Below, piece after piece: positions 1 to 8,081 of a DNA stretch of 64,000 nucleotides. A program made the position numbers and the translations under genes. The notes beneath the pieces were generated by a model. The model had not been told where the DNA came from. It saw only the letters and a program-made list of their open reading frames with translations, and made no database searches. Within the stretch, counting starts at the first letter, position 1. Each line of letters starts with the position of its first letter. The stretch is taken from assembly GCA_036402075.1 (NCBI GenBank), contig DASWTP010000141.1:7783-71782 (forward strand), in the 5' to 3' direction. The stretch is from Chryseosolibacter sp036402075 (GTDB lineage: Bacteria; Bacteroidota; Bacteroidia; Cytophagales; Cyclobacteriaceae).

Positions 1-879
1 TTCAGTCAACGCTGTTCCGGAGGAAGCCACTACATTCTCTACATCGGCCTGATGCATTGAAATCACATCGGTGTAGCCTTCCACCAGGTAGCAGAACTCG
101 TGCTTGCGGATCTCGTTCTTGGCCTGAAACAAACCATAGAGCACGTTGCTCTTGTGGTAAATTTCCGTTTCGGGGGAGTTGATGTATTTCGGCTGATCCT
201 TTTCCTTAGTCAGAATCCGGGCGCCAAACGCGATCACCTTGCCCGACAGGTTATGAACCGGGAAAATTACACGTCCACGAAAGCGATCGTATTTTTTTCC
301 TTCATCTTTACGAATTAACAAGCCGGCTTTCTCAAGCATGTCTTCGCTGTAACCGCGGGCGGTTGCCGTTCGTGTCAGGTTATCCCACTCATTCAGCGCA
401 TATCCAAGCTCAAACTTTTCAATGGTGCGATCGTTGAAGCCACGCTCGCGGAAATAGCTCAGTCCAATGCTTTTGCCTTCCTCGTTCCTGGTGAGGAGCT
501 CACGATAATGGTCTTTCGCAAAATTCATGAGGATATAAAGGCTGTCGCGCTCACTTTGTGACGCTTTTTCCTGCTCGGAACGCCCCTCCTCTTCTTTAAT
601 CTCTACGCCATATTTTTTCGCCAGGTAGCGGATCGCCTCGAGGTAGCTCATACCCTCATGCTCCATCACGAAGGTTATCCCATCGCCTCCCTTGCCGCTG
701 CTGAAATCCTTGAAGATGCCTTTGGCGGGCACGACATAAAATGATGCCGTCTTTTCGTTGGTGAACGGACTCAGCGCTTTATAATTCTGCCCCGACCGCT
801 TGAGCGAAACGAAATCCCCGATCACATCAACAATGTCAACGCGGCTTTTAACTTCATCGATCGTTTCCCGGGTAATCAT
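1..879 (-). CDS. dnaG: DNA primase DnaG, N-terminal part (gene runs off the window)
   Basis: Makes RNA primers at the replication fork with the DnaB helicase. The visible 293 codons begin at ATG 879-877 (MITRETIDEVKSRVDIVDVI) and hold the N-terminal zinc-binding-type domain (about residues 1-100), the catalytic core, and the start of the TOPRIM domain with its YLVEGYTDVISMH motif near residue 270. The C-terminal helicase-interaction region lies beyond position 1. Oddity: the CHC2 zinc site is gone. The positions normally Cys, His, Cys, Cys read S37, T40, D58 and S61 (LSPFTNEKTASF ... KDFSSGKGGD), while the surrounding fold signature is intact. I read this codon by codon. The gene is divergent from mrp and has a TAnnTTTG-type element about 55 bases upstream. 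Identity is certain; the loss of the metal site is observed, its consequence is inferred. Confidence 0.96.
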   Translation of the reverse strand, partial: MITRETIDEVKSRVDIVDVIGDFVSLKRSGQNYKALSPFTNEKTASFYVVPAKGIFKDFSSGKGGDGITFVMEHEGMSYLEAIRYLAKKYGVEIKEEEGRSEQEKASQSERDSLYILMNFAKDHYRELLTRNEEGKSIGLSYFRERGFNDRTIEKFELGYALNEWDNLTRTATARGYSEDMLEKAGLLIRKDEGKKYDRFRGRVIFPVHNLSGKVIAFGARILTKEKDQPKYINSPETEIYHKSNVLYGLFQAKNEIRKHEFCYLVEGYTDVISMHQADVENVVASSGTALTE

Positions 880-910
880 TGGAAATCAGCCTTTTGGCTA
901 TCAAAAAAGA

Positions 911-918
911 TATATTTG
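911..918 (+). promoter_or_regulatory. Candidate -7 element for mrp
   Basis: Plus strand TATATTTG is an exact TAnnTTTG match. A TTTG lies upstream (893-896) but with only 14 bases between the elements, shorter than usual. The mrp start codon is 118 bases downstream, which would give a long leader. Weak candidate. Confidence 0.25.
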
Positions 919-933
919 GGGTTAATCAGACTT

Positions 934-941
934 CAAAGATA
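934..941 (-). promoter_or_regulatory. Bacteroidetes -7 element upstream of dnaG
   Basis: On the minus strand this reads TATCTTTG, an exact match to the Bacteroidetes housekeeping -7 consensus TAnnTTTG. It lies 55 bases upstream of the dnaG start. No clean TTG (-33) was found at the usual spacing, so this is a candidate only. Confidence 0.4.
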
Positions 942-1035
942 AAAGAAGTATTGATCACATCCGGGTAATTCGGTAATCGCACTTTAACTTGCCGGACTTT
1001 TAAACGTTTTTACCCCGTTTTGTTGTTTGACTAGC

Positions 1036-2124
1036 ATGAGTTTTTCCCAAACCGACATCCTGAAAGCCCTTTCCACGGTTGAAGACCCCGACTTGAAGCG
1101 CGACCTGGTGAGCCTGAACATGATAAAAGATGTGAAGGTAGCCCCTTCCAAGGTAAGCTTTACCGTTGTGCTCACAACGCCCGCCTGCCCACTGAAAGAA
1201 AAGATCAGGCAGGATTGCGAGGATGCAGTTGAGAATGTGGTCGGCTCAGCGGTCGACATTGATATTACGATGACTTCCTCCGTGACAAGCCTCCGCGACA
1301 ACGCACCGTTGTTGCCGGGTGTGAAAAACATTATTGCCGTAGCGTCCGGGAAAGGTGGCGTGGGGAAGTCTACCGTGACGTCAAACCTTGCAGTCGCCCT
1401 GGCGAAGGCTGGAGCGAAGGTGGGGCTGATCGATGCCGACATTTACGGTCCGTCAATTCCAACCATGTTCAACTGTGAGCATGAGCAGCCCCACGTTAAG
1501 CCCGTGAACGGAAAAAATATCATCATCCCCATCGAACAATATGGCGTGAAACTGTTGTCAATCGGATTCTTAACACCTCCCGACAGTGCCGTGGTGTGGC
1601 GCGGACCGATGGCCAGCTCAGCGCTCAAGCAATTTTTTGCTGACGCGGATTGGGGAGACCTGGATTACCTGCTGATCGATCTGCCTCCCGGAACGAGTGA
1701 CATTCACCTTACCATGGTGCAGACCGTTCCTGTTACGGGAGCCGTAATTGTTACAACACCACAGAAAGTTGCGCTGGCCGATGCCAACAAGGGAATGTCA
1801 ATGTTCAGGCAGCCCGCGATCAACGTTCCGATTTTAGGTGTCGTTGAAAACATGGCGTGGTTTACTCCCGAAGAGTTGCCCAACAACAAATATTTCATCT
1901 TTGGCAAGGACGGTGGCAAGAACTTAGCTGAGAAGTATGATGTTCCTTTGCTGGGTCAGATTCCGTTGGTCCAGGGAATCCGCGAAAGCGGTGATAGTGG
2001 TTTGCCTGCCGTGATGAAAGAAGGCGTTGTGGCAGAGGCATTCCAGGATCTTGCAAAAAACGTTGCAAGACGCATCGCGATCCGTAATGCACAGCAGCCA
2101 ACGCTTGTTACATCGGTGAGATAA
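1036..2124 (+). CDS. mrp: Mrp/ApbC-type Fe-S cluster carrier ATPase
   Basis: Cytoplasmic P-loop NTPase of the Mrp/NBP35 family (362 aa) that carries or transfers Fe-S clusters. Domains: an N-terminal MIP18/DUF59-like domain (about 1-85), then the ATPase with deviant Walker A GKGGVGKS at residues 105-112 and the DLPPGTSD motif. I start at ATG 1036 (MSFSQTDILKAL); an upstream in-frame TTG (1027) adds only three residues. The next gene is an Nfu-type scaffold, which fits a role in Fe-S assembly. Oddity: ApbC-type proteins carry a C-x-x-C between ENM and FG(K/T)GG that bridges a cluster in the dimer. Here that stretch reads ENMAWFTPEELPNNKYF and has no cysteine. The family is clear; whether it still binds a cluster is open. 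Confidence 0.93.
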   Translation: MSFSQTDILKALSTVEDPDLKRDLVSLNMIKDVKVAPSKVSFTVVLTTPACPLKEKIRQDCEDAVENVVGSAVDIDITMTSSVTSLRDNAPLLPGVKNIIAVASGKGGVGKSTVTSNLAVALAKAGAKVGLIDADIYGPSIPTMFNCEHEQPHVKPVNGKNIIIPIEQYGVKLLSIGFLTPPDSAVVWRGPMASSALKQFFADADWGDLDYLLIDLPPGTSDIHLTMVQTVPVTGAVIVTTPQKVALADANKGMSMFRQPAINVPILGVVENMAWFTPEELPNNKYFIFGKDGGKNLAEKYDVPLLGQIPLVQGIRESGDSGLPAVMKEGVVAEAFQDLAKNVARRIAIRNAQQPTLVTSVR

Positions 2125-2160
2125 CTGTTGTTGGCCACTGGCAAATGATGCCTTTATTGA

Positions 2161-2168
2161 TAACTTTG
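2161..2168 (+). promoter_or_regulatory. Candidate -7 element for nfu
   Basis: TAACTTTG matches the TAnnTTTG consensus and lies 16 bases before the nfu ATG at 2185, which would give a very short leader. A TTGG at 2131-2134 is a little too far upstream (26 bases) for a standard -33 element. Confidence 0.35.
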
Positions 2169-2184
2169 TAATGAATTGCAATTC

Positions 2185-2445
2185 ATGAATACCACATTAG
2201 ACGAAATCACGCGAAAGATCGAGGCCTCCCTGGACTCGATTCGTCCTTACCTGCAGGCTGACGGAGGTAATGTGAGAATCAATGAGATCACTGACGACAA
2301 GGTTGTGCGCCTGGAATTTGTTGGTGCCTGCGGAAACTGCAGTATGTCAACAATGACTTTCAAAGCTGGCGTAGAAGCGGCTATTAAGCGGGACGTGCCG
2401 GAAGTGAGATCGATCGAGGTGGTGAACCTGACTCCGATCGTTTAG
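2185..2445 (+). CDS. NifU C-terminal-domain (Nfu) Fe-S scaffold protein
   Basis: Small cytoplasmic protein (86 aa) consisting of a single NifU C-terminal (Nfu) domain, which assembles or carries a 4Fe-4S cluster at a subunit interface. The diagnostic stretch is QADGGNVRI followed by VGACGNCSMSTMT, with cluster cysteines C49 and C52. The start is ATG 2185 (MNTTLDEITRK), preferred over a TTG at 2176. It lies 60 bases after mrp in the same direction, a common pairing of Fe-S carrier and scaffold. Unlike mrp, this protein keeps its C-x-x-C, so the pair retains at least one visible cluster site. Confidence 0.93.
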   Translation: MNTTLDEITRKIEASLDSIRPYLQADGGNVRINEITDDKVVRLEFVGACGNCSMSTMTFKAGVEAAIKRDVPEVRSIEVVNLTPIV

Positions 2446-2506
2446 CCTTGCACTTAACCGCTAAAAAACAGGGTCATTTTCCCCCATTTATGTGACTTGA
2501 GAAACT

Positions 2507-2788
2507 TTGTCGCTTCCTTTAATTTTAAGGGAAATCTTTACAAGGACAGCGTTGGACTATATCAAGGAACAGATTAAATTTAATACGGAAATTATCCGGC
2601 TCGTAATAGTTTTCCTTATTGCAACTGGTGGCGGGTCGATCTCGTTAATTCTTTCAGGACTATCGCGTGGGCGAGAGGTGGTTTTGGCGGCAGCGGGAAT
2701 GATCATTGCCGTAGTTTGCGTAATCATTACGTATCTCCGCTACAAAAACACTCAAGCACTGATCAACAAATTACAGAAAGAACCATGA
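2507..2788 (+). CDS. Small two-helix membrane protein of unknown function
   Basis: Not recognised. The 93-residue reading has an N-terminal amphipathic stretch and two hydrophobic helices (about 30-51 and 57-78), ending in a charged tail (RYKNTQALINKLQKEP). There is no ATG in the first half, so the start must be a TTG. Position 2507 gives 93 aa. TTG 2552 would give 78 aa and is preceded by AAGGA (2542-2546) at five bases, so the shorter form is possible. The stop overlaps the ATG of the next gene (ATGA at 2785-2788), implying co-translation of two tiny membrane proteins. Confidence 0.5.
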   Translation: MSLPLILREIFTRTALDYIKEQIKFNTEIIRLVIVFLIATGGGSISLILSGLSRGREVVLAAAGMIIAVVCVIITYLRYKNTQALINKLQKEP

Positions 2789-2922
2789 AGAGTACTGACC
2801 TGATATCGTACATTTTGATCGCAATATTATTCGTAGCGATCATGGTGCCTTTAATAGCGCTGCTAGTGAAGTCATTGAAGGAACAGAAAGAACTTGACAA
2901 AGGCAAATCGGCAAAAGTCTGA
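2785..2922 (+). CDS. 45-residue single-pass membrane peptide
   Basis: A 45-residue protein (MKSTDLISYILIAILF...) with one hydrophobic helix at about residues 7-30 and a lysine-rich cytoplasmic-type tail (KSLKEQKELDKGKSAKV). No family recognised. The ATG overlaps the stop of the preceding small membrane gene by four bases, which suggests translational coupling and a joint function, perhaps as a two-subunit membrane assembly. Evidence is compositional and positional only. Confidence 0.5.
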   Translation: MKSTDLISYILIAILFVAIMVPLIALLVKSLKEQKELDKGKSAKV

Positions 2923-3091
2923 TCCCACAAACTTCTTAGTCCACTTCATGCGCTAAAAAGACATTTTTCTATCCCCTCGCATTTTGATATTTTTATAGTT
3001 CCGGTGACCGGTAAGTTTAACGGCACGGCAATCTTTTGTGCATACTTTCAACTTCGTCCGAGCGTTCTACCTTCTGATACCTGTATCCAAA

Positions 3092-6082
3092 ATGGCCTGT
3101 CGAGCGTTGATTTTGTTTTTTGGTGTGTTGACAGCTGCCTTTTCAGCTTTTGCGCAAGACCGCTGCGGAACGGTTGAGTACCATAAGACTTTAAAAACCG
3201 CTGGCCGCATTCCGGCAAACGACAACCTGTTCGAAAATTGGTTAAAAAACAAAATGACCGCGCTTCGCGCAGCCAGCGCCAAACGGCAGAAAGGTCCTCC
3301 TTACAAAATTCCGGTTGTTGTACACATCATTCACAATGGTGAGCCTATTGGGTCAGGAACAAACATTTCCGATGAGCAGGTGCTCTCACAGATTGAAGTG
3401 CTCAATGAAGACTTTCGAAGACTGAATTCGGATGCATCCCAAACACCGAGTCAGTTCACGTCTGTGGCGGGAAGCATGGATATTGAATTCGTTCTGGCGA
3501 AACGAGATCCGGAAGGCCTTGCCACCAACGGAATTGTGCGGGTTCAGGGCGCAAAAACCGGCTGGACCCTCGTTGATAATTACGAGCTCAAAGCGCAAAG
3601 CTATTGGCCAGCCGAGGACTATCTGAACCTCTGGGTTTGCGACCTGGTTGACAATCTGGTTGGCTATGGGCAATATCCAGAATCGAATTTGCCCGGCATC
3701 GACCAGTCTTCCGTAAATCGGTTAACCGATGGAGTGGTGATCTGGTATCGCGCGTTTGGCTCAGCTGACGATGGAAATTTCAACCTGAGCTCAACCTACA
3801 ACAAGGGCCGAACCCTGACTCACGAGCTCGGACATTTCTTCGGACTTCGCCACATCTGGGGCGATGACTCCGGAAGCTGCGATGGTGATGACTTTGTGAA
3901 CGATACACCAAAGCAAGCCACCAGCTCAAGCGGCTGCCCTACTCACCCAAGAAGTTCCTGCGGCACCGTGAACATGTTCCAAAACTACATGGACTACACG
4001 GCAGACGCCTGCATGAACCTGTTTACCAACGACCAGGTTGCACGCATGACCATCGTATTGGAAAACAGCCCAAGACGCGTCAGCCTGCTGACTTCTCCAG
4101 GCTTGAGCGAACCCCTTTCACTGGCCACAGACCTCGGGTTGAAAACCATCCTCTCCCCGGCCGAGTCACATTGTTCAACGACCATCACTCCTTCAATCGA
4201 AATCCGAAACTACGGCTCAAATGCTATAACGACAGCGAAAATTCAGCTGGTTGTGAACGGAACACCCGGGGAGACACGCACGCTCTCGCTTAACCTCACA
4301 ACGCTTCAAAGCACGCAGGTGGACTTCTCTCCTATAGCCGTGACCGCTGGCAGCAGTGTAATCGAATTCAGGATCCTGGAGACTAACGGCACAACTGACC
4401 AGAACGCAGCCAACAATGTTATTCAAAATACTTTTACGGTTCCCGATTCCGAGGCGACACCGTTTAATGAGAACTTCAATACGTTTCCAGCCAAGTGGAC
4501 AATCCGCAACCCCGATGGAAAGAAGACCTGGGAACTTGCAACAGCACCGCGCGAAACATCCACCAATAAAGCGATGCGGGTAAATTTCTTTGACTATGAC
4601 GAAAGTTATGGGGAAGTAGACATGCTGATCAGTCCGCGCTTCGACCTCACGTCAGCACCAGTGGCATCCCTTGTGTTCGATGTAGCGTATACGAGGTACC
4701 TCTCAAGCAACGATCGATTGAAAGTGGTGATGATCACCGAATGCCAGAGCATCGAGGACGGCACTGTGATCTTTGAAAAAATCGGGAGCAACCTGCGCAC
4801 CACCAACTCAACGTCCGGAACATTCGTGCCCGTGGGGACAGAAGATTGGCGCAGGGAGTTTATCAACATCAGCGGCTTTATTGGCCAGTCAAACGTGCAA
4901 CTCGCTTTCCTTGCTGTGAGCGATTGGGGCAATAACCTGTACCTTGATAATGTTTCAATTTTGACATCTGCCCTCGAAGATGTAGAGCTGCAGGGGATTG
5001 ATGCGCCAGCGTTTATCACTTGTAATCCGAATCCCTCACCCGTGCTTCAAATTCAGAACGTAGGCACCAAGATCATCAACAGTCTTACGGTGCAGTATGC
5101 GGTGAATGGCTCCGGCAGTCAGTTCACGGTAAACAACCTGAACGTTGCGCTTGGCGATCAATTCCAGATTGCCCTTCCGGCAATTAATCTGATTGAAGGC
5201 ACCAACTCACTTGCAGTTACACTTTTGAATCCTAACGGGCAGCCTGACCAGAGCCCTACGAACAACAGCAAGACGTTTCCTATTCTGTTGGATGCGACAA
5301 CCGAACGAATTCCCGCAAGGCAGAATTTTGATGGAGGCTTCAGGTCGTGGCAAACGTTCAACGCCAGCGGAGGCGAAAGCTGGGAAGAAACCAACACGAA
5401 CTTTAACGGCTCCGCATATTACAATGCGCATAACAACACCGCAGTAAATGAGACAGCGTGGCTCGTCAGTCCGGTGCTCGACTTTTCAAGTGCCTCCGAG
5501 GCAAGCCTGGTTTTCGACTATTCGTATCGCAAGCGCCCGGGCCGTTCTGAGGCGCTTCGGGTTTATGGGTCGAAGGACTGCGGTGAGACGTTTGAAGAAA
5601 TTTCCCTGCTGTCGTTGCCGGCTGAAGAACTGCAATCCGCCTGGGCTCCAACAGCGTCTGACGACTGGGTGACCGACTTCGTGATCAATCTGAATGCCTA
5701 CGCTGGCGAACCTGATGTACGGATTGCCTTTGCCGTGATCAACGACCATGGCAACAATCTCTTCCTTGATAACGTGGAGTTTTTCACTGCTGCGAACCCG
5801 GTGCTTGTGAGCGCGGAAACTCCTTACAACCTGTACGGCTATAACCTGAATTCCCTTCCCAACTCAGAACTTCAGCTGACTTTCAATTTAGATCAACTTA
5901 GCGAGGTTGAGTATACCATCGTTGATATGATGGGCAACGTGCTCGCCCAGGCGCACCTTTACGATGTGCTAAATCAAACGTACAAGGTTGACGCAACCGA
6001 TCAGCTCAGCTCCGGAACGTATTTGCTGCGGCTGCAAATTGGTCGGCAGCATTTCGCAAACCGTTTTTTGATCGTGCGATAA
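3092..6082 (+). CDS. Secreted M43 (pappalysin/cytophagalysin) metalloprotease, T9SS cargo
   Basis: Secreted zinc endopeptidase, 996 aa from ATG 3092, chosen because it gives a proper signal peptide (MACRALILFFGVLTAAFSAFA before Q). An upstream GTG (3038) would add 18 residues in front of it. The catalytic domain (about 65-325) has the metzincin motif HELGHFFGLRH at residues 244-254 and a Met-turn (NYMDY) with M300. Downstream come a CARDB-like region, a MAM/choice-of-anchor-like jelly roll (about 460-625), a second CARDB-like region and a second jelly roll (about 743-905), then a type A T9SS sorting domain (about 920-996) ending NRFLIVR. Expected to be exported by Sec, then T9SS, with the tail removed at the surface. 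Stands alone between small membrane genes and ddl. Confidence 0.93.
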   Translation: MACRALILFFGVLTAAFSAFAQDRCGTVEYHKTLKTAGRIPANDNLFENWLKNKMTALRAASAKRQKGPPYKIPVVVHIIHNGEPIGSGTNISDEQVLSQIEVLNEDFRRLNSDASQTPSQFTSVAGSMDIEFVLAKRDPEGLATNGIVRVQGAKTGWTLVDNYELKAQSYWPAEDYLNLWVCDLVDNLVGYGQYPESNLPGIDQSSVNRLTDGVVIWYRAFGSADDGNFNLSSTYNKGRTLTHELGHFFGLRHIWGDDSGSCDGDDFVNDTPKQATSSSGCPTHPRSSCGTVNMFQNYMDYTADACMNLFTNDQVARMTIVLENSPRRVSLLTSPGLSEPLSLATDLGLKTILSPAESHCSTTITPSIEIRNYGSNAITTAKIQLVVNGTPGETRTLSLNLTTLQSTQVDFSPIAVTAGSSVIEFRILETNGTTDQNAANNVIQNTFTVPDSEATPFNENFNTFPAKWTIRNPDGKKTWELATAPRETSTNKAMRVNFFDYDESYGEVDMLISPRFDLTSAPVASLVFDVAYTRYLSSNDRLKVVMITECQSIEDGTVIFEKIGSNLRTTNSTSGTFVPVGTEDWRREFINISGFIGQSNVQLAFLAVSDWGNNLYLDNVSILTSALEDVELQGIDAPAFITCNPNPSPVLQIQNVGTKIINSLTVQYAVNGSGSQFTVNNLNVALGDQFQIALPAINLIEGTNSLAVTLLNPNGQPDQSPTNNSKTFPILLDATTERIPARQNFDGGFRSWQTFNASGGESWEETNTNFNGSAYYNAHNNTAVNETAWLVSPVLDFSSASEASLVFDYSYRKRPGRSEALRVYGSKDCGETFEEISLLSLPAEELQSAWAPTASDDWVTDFVINLNAYAGEPDVRIAFAVINDHGNNLFLDNVEFFTAANPVLVSAETPYNLYGYNLNSLPNSELQLTFNLDQLSEVEYTIVDMMGNVLAQAHLYDVLNQTYKVDATDQLSSGTYLLRLQIGRQHFANRFLIVR

Positions 6083-6131
6083 ATCTACATAATCAGCTGT
6101 ATTTTGCCCCTTTAAATACGTTGATTTTGAA

Positions 6132-6139
6132 TATCTTTG
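6132..6139 (+). promoter_or_regulatory. -7 promoter element for ddl
   Basis: TATCTTTG is an exact TAnnTTTG match 19 bases before the ddl ATG. A TTTTG at 6102-6106 could be the -33 element but the gap (25 bases) is slightly longer than typical. Confidence 0.45.
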
Positions 6140-6157
6140 GAGTGTAAAAAACCTGAA

Positions 6158-7243
6158 ATGTCTAAGAAGAAAAAAGTAGCCATTCTCTATGGTGGCCGAT
6201 CAGTTGAGCACGGTGTTTCTGTTAATTCTGCGCGGAATATTTTTGAATACATCGACAAAGAGCGGTTCGAACCGTTAACCATTGGAATCTCCAAAACCGG
6301 CCAATGGTATCTGACCACCTCTGTAACTAAAGACATTGAGCAAGGGAAAGCAATGGGCTTGATCCTTGACGCACAGCGGCCAGGCTTCACATTGATTTCA
6401 AGTGGCGATCGCATGAAAGCTGACATCATCTTCCCGGTGCTTCACGGAACCGATGGTGAAGACGGCAGCATTCAAGGACTGATCAAAGCGATGGACATTC
6501 CGATGGTGGGTACGGGCGTGCTCGGCTCTTCCATCTCGATGAACAAAATCATTGCAAAAAAGCTATTGCGGCTTGCCGGTTTACCAGTGACGAATTTCCT
6601 GACGTTCCATTTCTCCGAGAAGGAGAATATCAAGTTCAAGGAAGTAAAAAAAGAACTTGGACTTCCGTTTATGGTGAAATCTGCCAGCCTGGGATCATCC
6701 GTTGGCGTTTCGAAGGTGAAAGACGAAGACTCTTTCCACAAGGCCATTGATGAAGCGTTCCGCTATGACGACAGCCTGCTTATTGAGGAGTTCATCACCG
6801 GAAGGGAGATTGAGTGCGCGATCTTAGGAAACAATCCTCCGCAGGCCTCTTATCCAGGAGAAATTGTAATCAGCAAGAAGTACGAGTTTTATACATTCGA
6901 TGCAAAATATGTTGATCCGGATGCCGTGCGCATAGATGTGCCCGCTGTGCTTTCGCCCAAAATTGCCGAAAAAATCAGGGACGTCAGCGTAAAGGCATAC
7001 CAGGCGTTGCACTGCGAAGACTTTTCGCGTGTCGACCTGTTCCTCACGGAAGAAGGCAAAATTTATATTAACGAAATCAACACTATCCCAGGGTTCACCA
7101 ACTCAAGTATGTATCCCATGATGTGGAAAGAACGTGGACTCGGATTTACCGACCTGATCTCAAAGCTGCTTGACCTTGCAGAAGAGCGTTACGACCGCGG
7201 AAAACGTGTAGAAAGGGATTTCAATTCCGCCCTCAAATTCTGA
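6158..7243 (+). CDS. ddl: D-alanine--D-alanine ligase
   Basis: Cytoplasmic ATP-grasp ligase (361 aa) joining two D-Ala for the peptidoglycan stem peptide. Visible features: N-terminal GGRSVEHGVSVNSA, the HGTDGEDG motif, the ATP-grasp core with SLGSSVGVSKV, EFYTFDAKY on the omega loop, and the C-terminal INEINTIPGFTNSSMYP that binds metal and the second D-Ala. The ATG at 6158 (MSKKKKVAILYGG) is chosen over an in-frame upstream TTG at 6137, which falls inside the promoter-like element. A PASTA-domain gene follows after 31 bases and is probably co-transcribed, linking peptidoglycan precursor synthesis with a peptidoglycan-type binding protein. Confidence 0.96.
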   Translation: MSKKKKVAILYGGRSVEHGVSVNSARNIFEYIDKERFEPLTIGISKTGQWYLTTSVTKDIEQGKAMGLILDAQRPGFTLISSGDRMKADIIFPVLHGTDGEDGSIQGLIKAMDIPMVGTGVLGSSISMNKIIAKKLLRLAGLPVTNFLTFHFSEKENIKFKEVKKELGLPFMVKSASLGSSVGVSKVKDEDSFHKAIDEAFRYDDSLLIEEFITGREIECAILGNNPPQASYPGEIVISKKYEFYTFDAKYVDPDAVRIDVPAVLSPKIAEKIRDVSVKAYQALHCEDFSRVDLFLTEEGKIYINEINTIPGFTNSSMYPMMWKERGLGFTDLISKLLDLAEERYDRGKRVERDFNSALKF

Positions 7244-7274
7244 TTTCCTTATCTTTACGCAAATTGTCGCTTTG

Positions 7275-8081
7275 ATGAAATTCAATCTTAAGAAGTACAA
7301 GTCGAATACGCTCGGTGGCCTGCTCCTGCATATCCTGGTTGCCAGCGGATTGCTCTTGCTTATTGCTGTCACGTATTTCTACGCCTATCTGCCCAATGTG
7401 ACAAATCATGGTGAGACGATCACGGTTCCAAACATTGAAGGGCTCGACAGCAAGAAAGCGGAAGAATTTTTGACCCGACATGACCTTCGTTTTGAAGTGA
7501 ATGACTCTTCCTACTCATCGCAATACCCTCCCCTGACCGTGTTGAAGCAGTTTCCATCCGCTGGTGCCAAGGTGAAAGAGAACCGAAAAATCTATGTGTC
7601 TGTGAATCGCATCAACCCGCCTACGGTTCCCATGCCTGACCTCATCAATGGTTCACTAATCAACGCTGAGGCCGTGCTTAAAGGCAGCGAATTAAAACGG
7701 GGGAAGATTCAACTCGTTCGCGGTCCATGGCTGAACCTCGTTCAGGAAATGCGAATCAAAGGAAGCAAGGTGGAACCCAATGTCCGCGTGCCGAAAGGTA
7801 CAGTCGTTGACCTCGTGGTGATGGATGGCGGTGGAATGAATTTCCCTACTCCCAATGTGCTGAACTATTCGTATGATGAAGCTGATGTAAGCATCAAAGG
7901 AGTCCATCTTAGTGTTGGGAATGTCACGATTGTGGGAGGCGATACAACGGGCATGAACCCGGTTGTGCTGAAACAAAAGCCCAGTCCCGGTGAAAATATT
8001 CGGGTAGGCGATGTCGTTGATCTATGGATAGGTGCTCCGGACGCAGAAGTACCCGATGACGCAGATTCCGATGGAAATTAA
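7275..8081 (+). CDS. Membrane-anchored three-PASTA-domain protein
   Basis: 268 aa. A short basic cytoplasmic tail (MMKFNLKKYKSNT) and one membrane helix (about 14-38) precede three PASTA domains in the periplasm (about 48-115, 116-187 and 188-256). PASTA domains normally form the outer part of Ser/Thr kinases or penicillin-binding proteins and bind muropeptides. Here there is no kinase or transpeptidase, so the protein may act as a structural or sensing peptidoglycan binder. It follows ddl by 31 bases, and its last 11 bases overlap the start of the next gene. The tail after the third PASTA is acidic (DAEVPDDADSD). Function beyond envelope binding is inference. Confidence 0.87.
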   Translation: MKFNLKKYKSNTLGGLLLHILVASGLLLLIAVTYFYAYLPNVTNHGETITVPNIEGLDSKKAEEFLTRHDLRFEVNDSSYSSQYPPLTVLKQFPSAGAKVKENRKIYVSVNRINPPTVPMPDLINGSLINAEAVLKGSELKRGKIQLVRGPWLNLVQEMRIKGSKVEPNVRVPKGTVVDLVVMDGGGMNFPTPNVLNYSYDEADVSIKGVHLSVGNVTIVGGDTTGMNPVVLKQKPSPGENIRVGDVVDLWIGAPDAEVPDDADSDGN

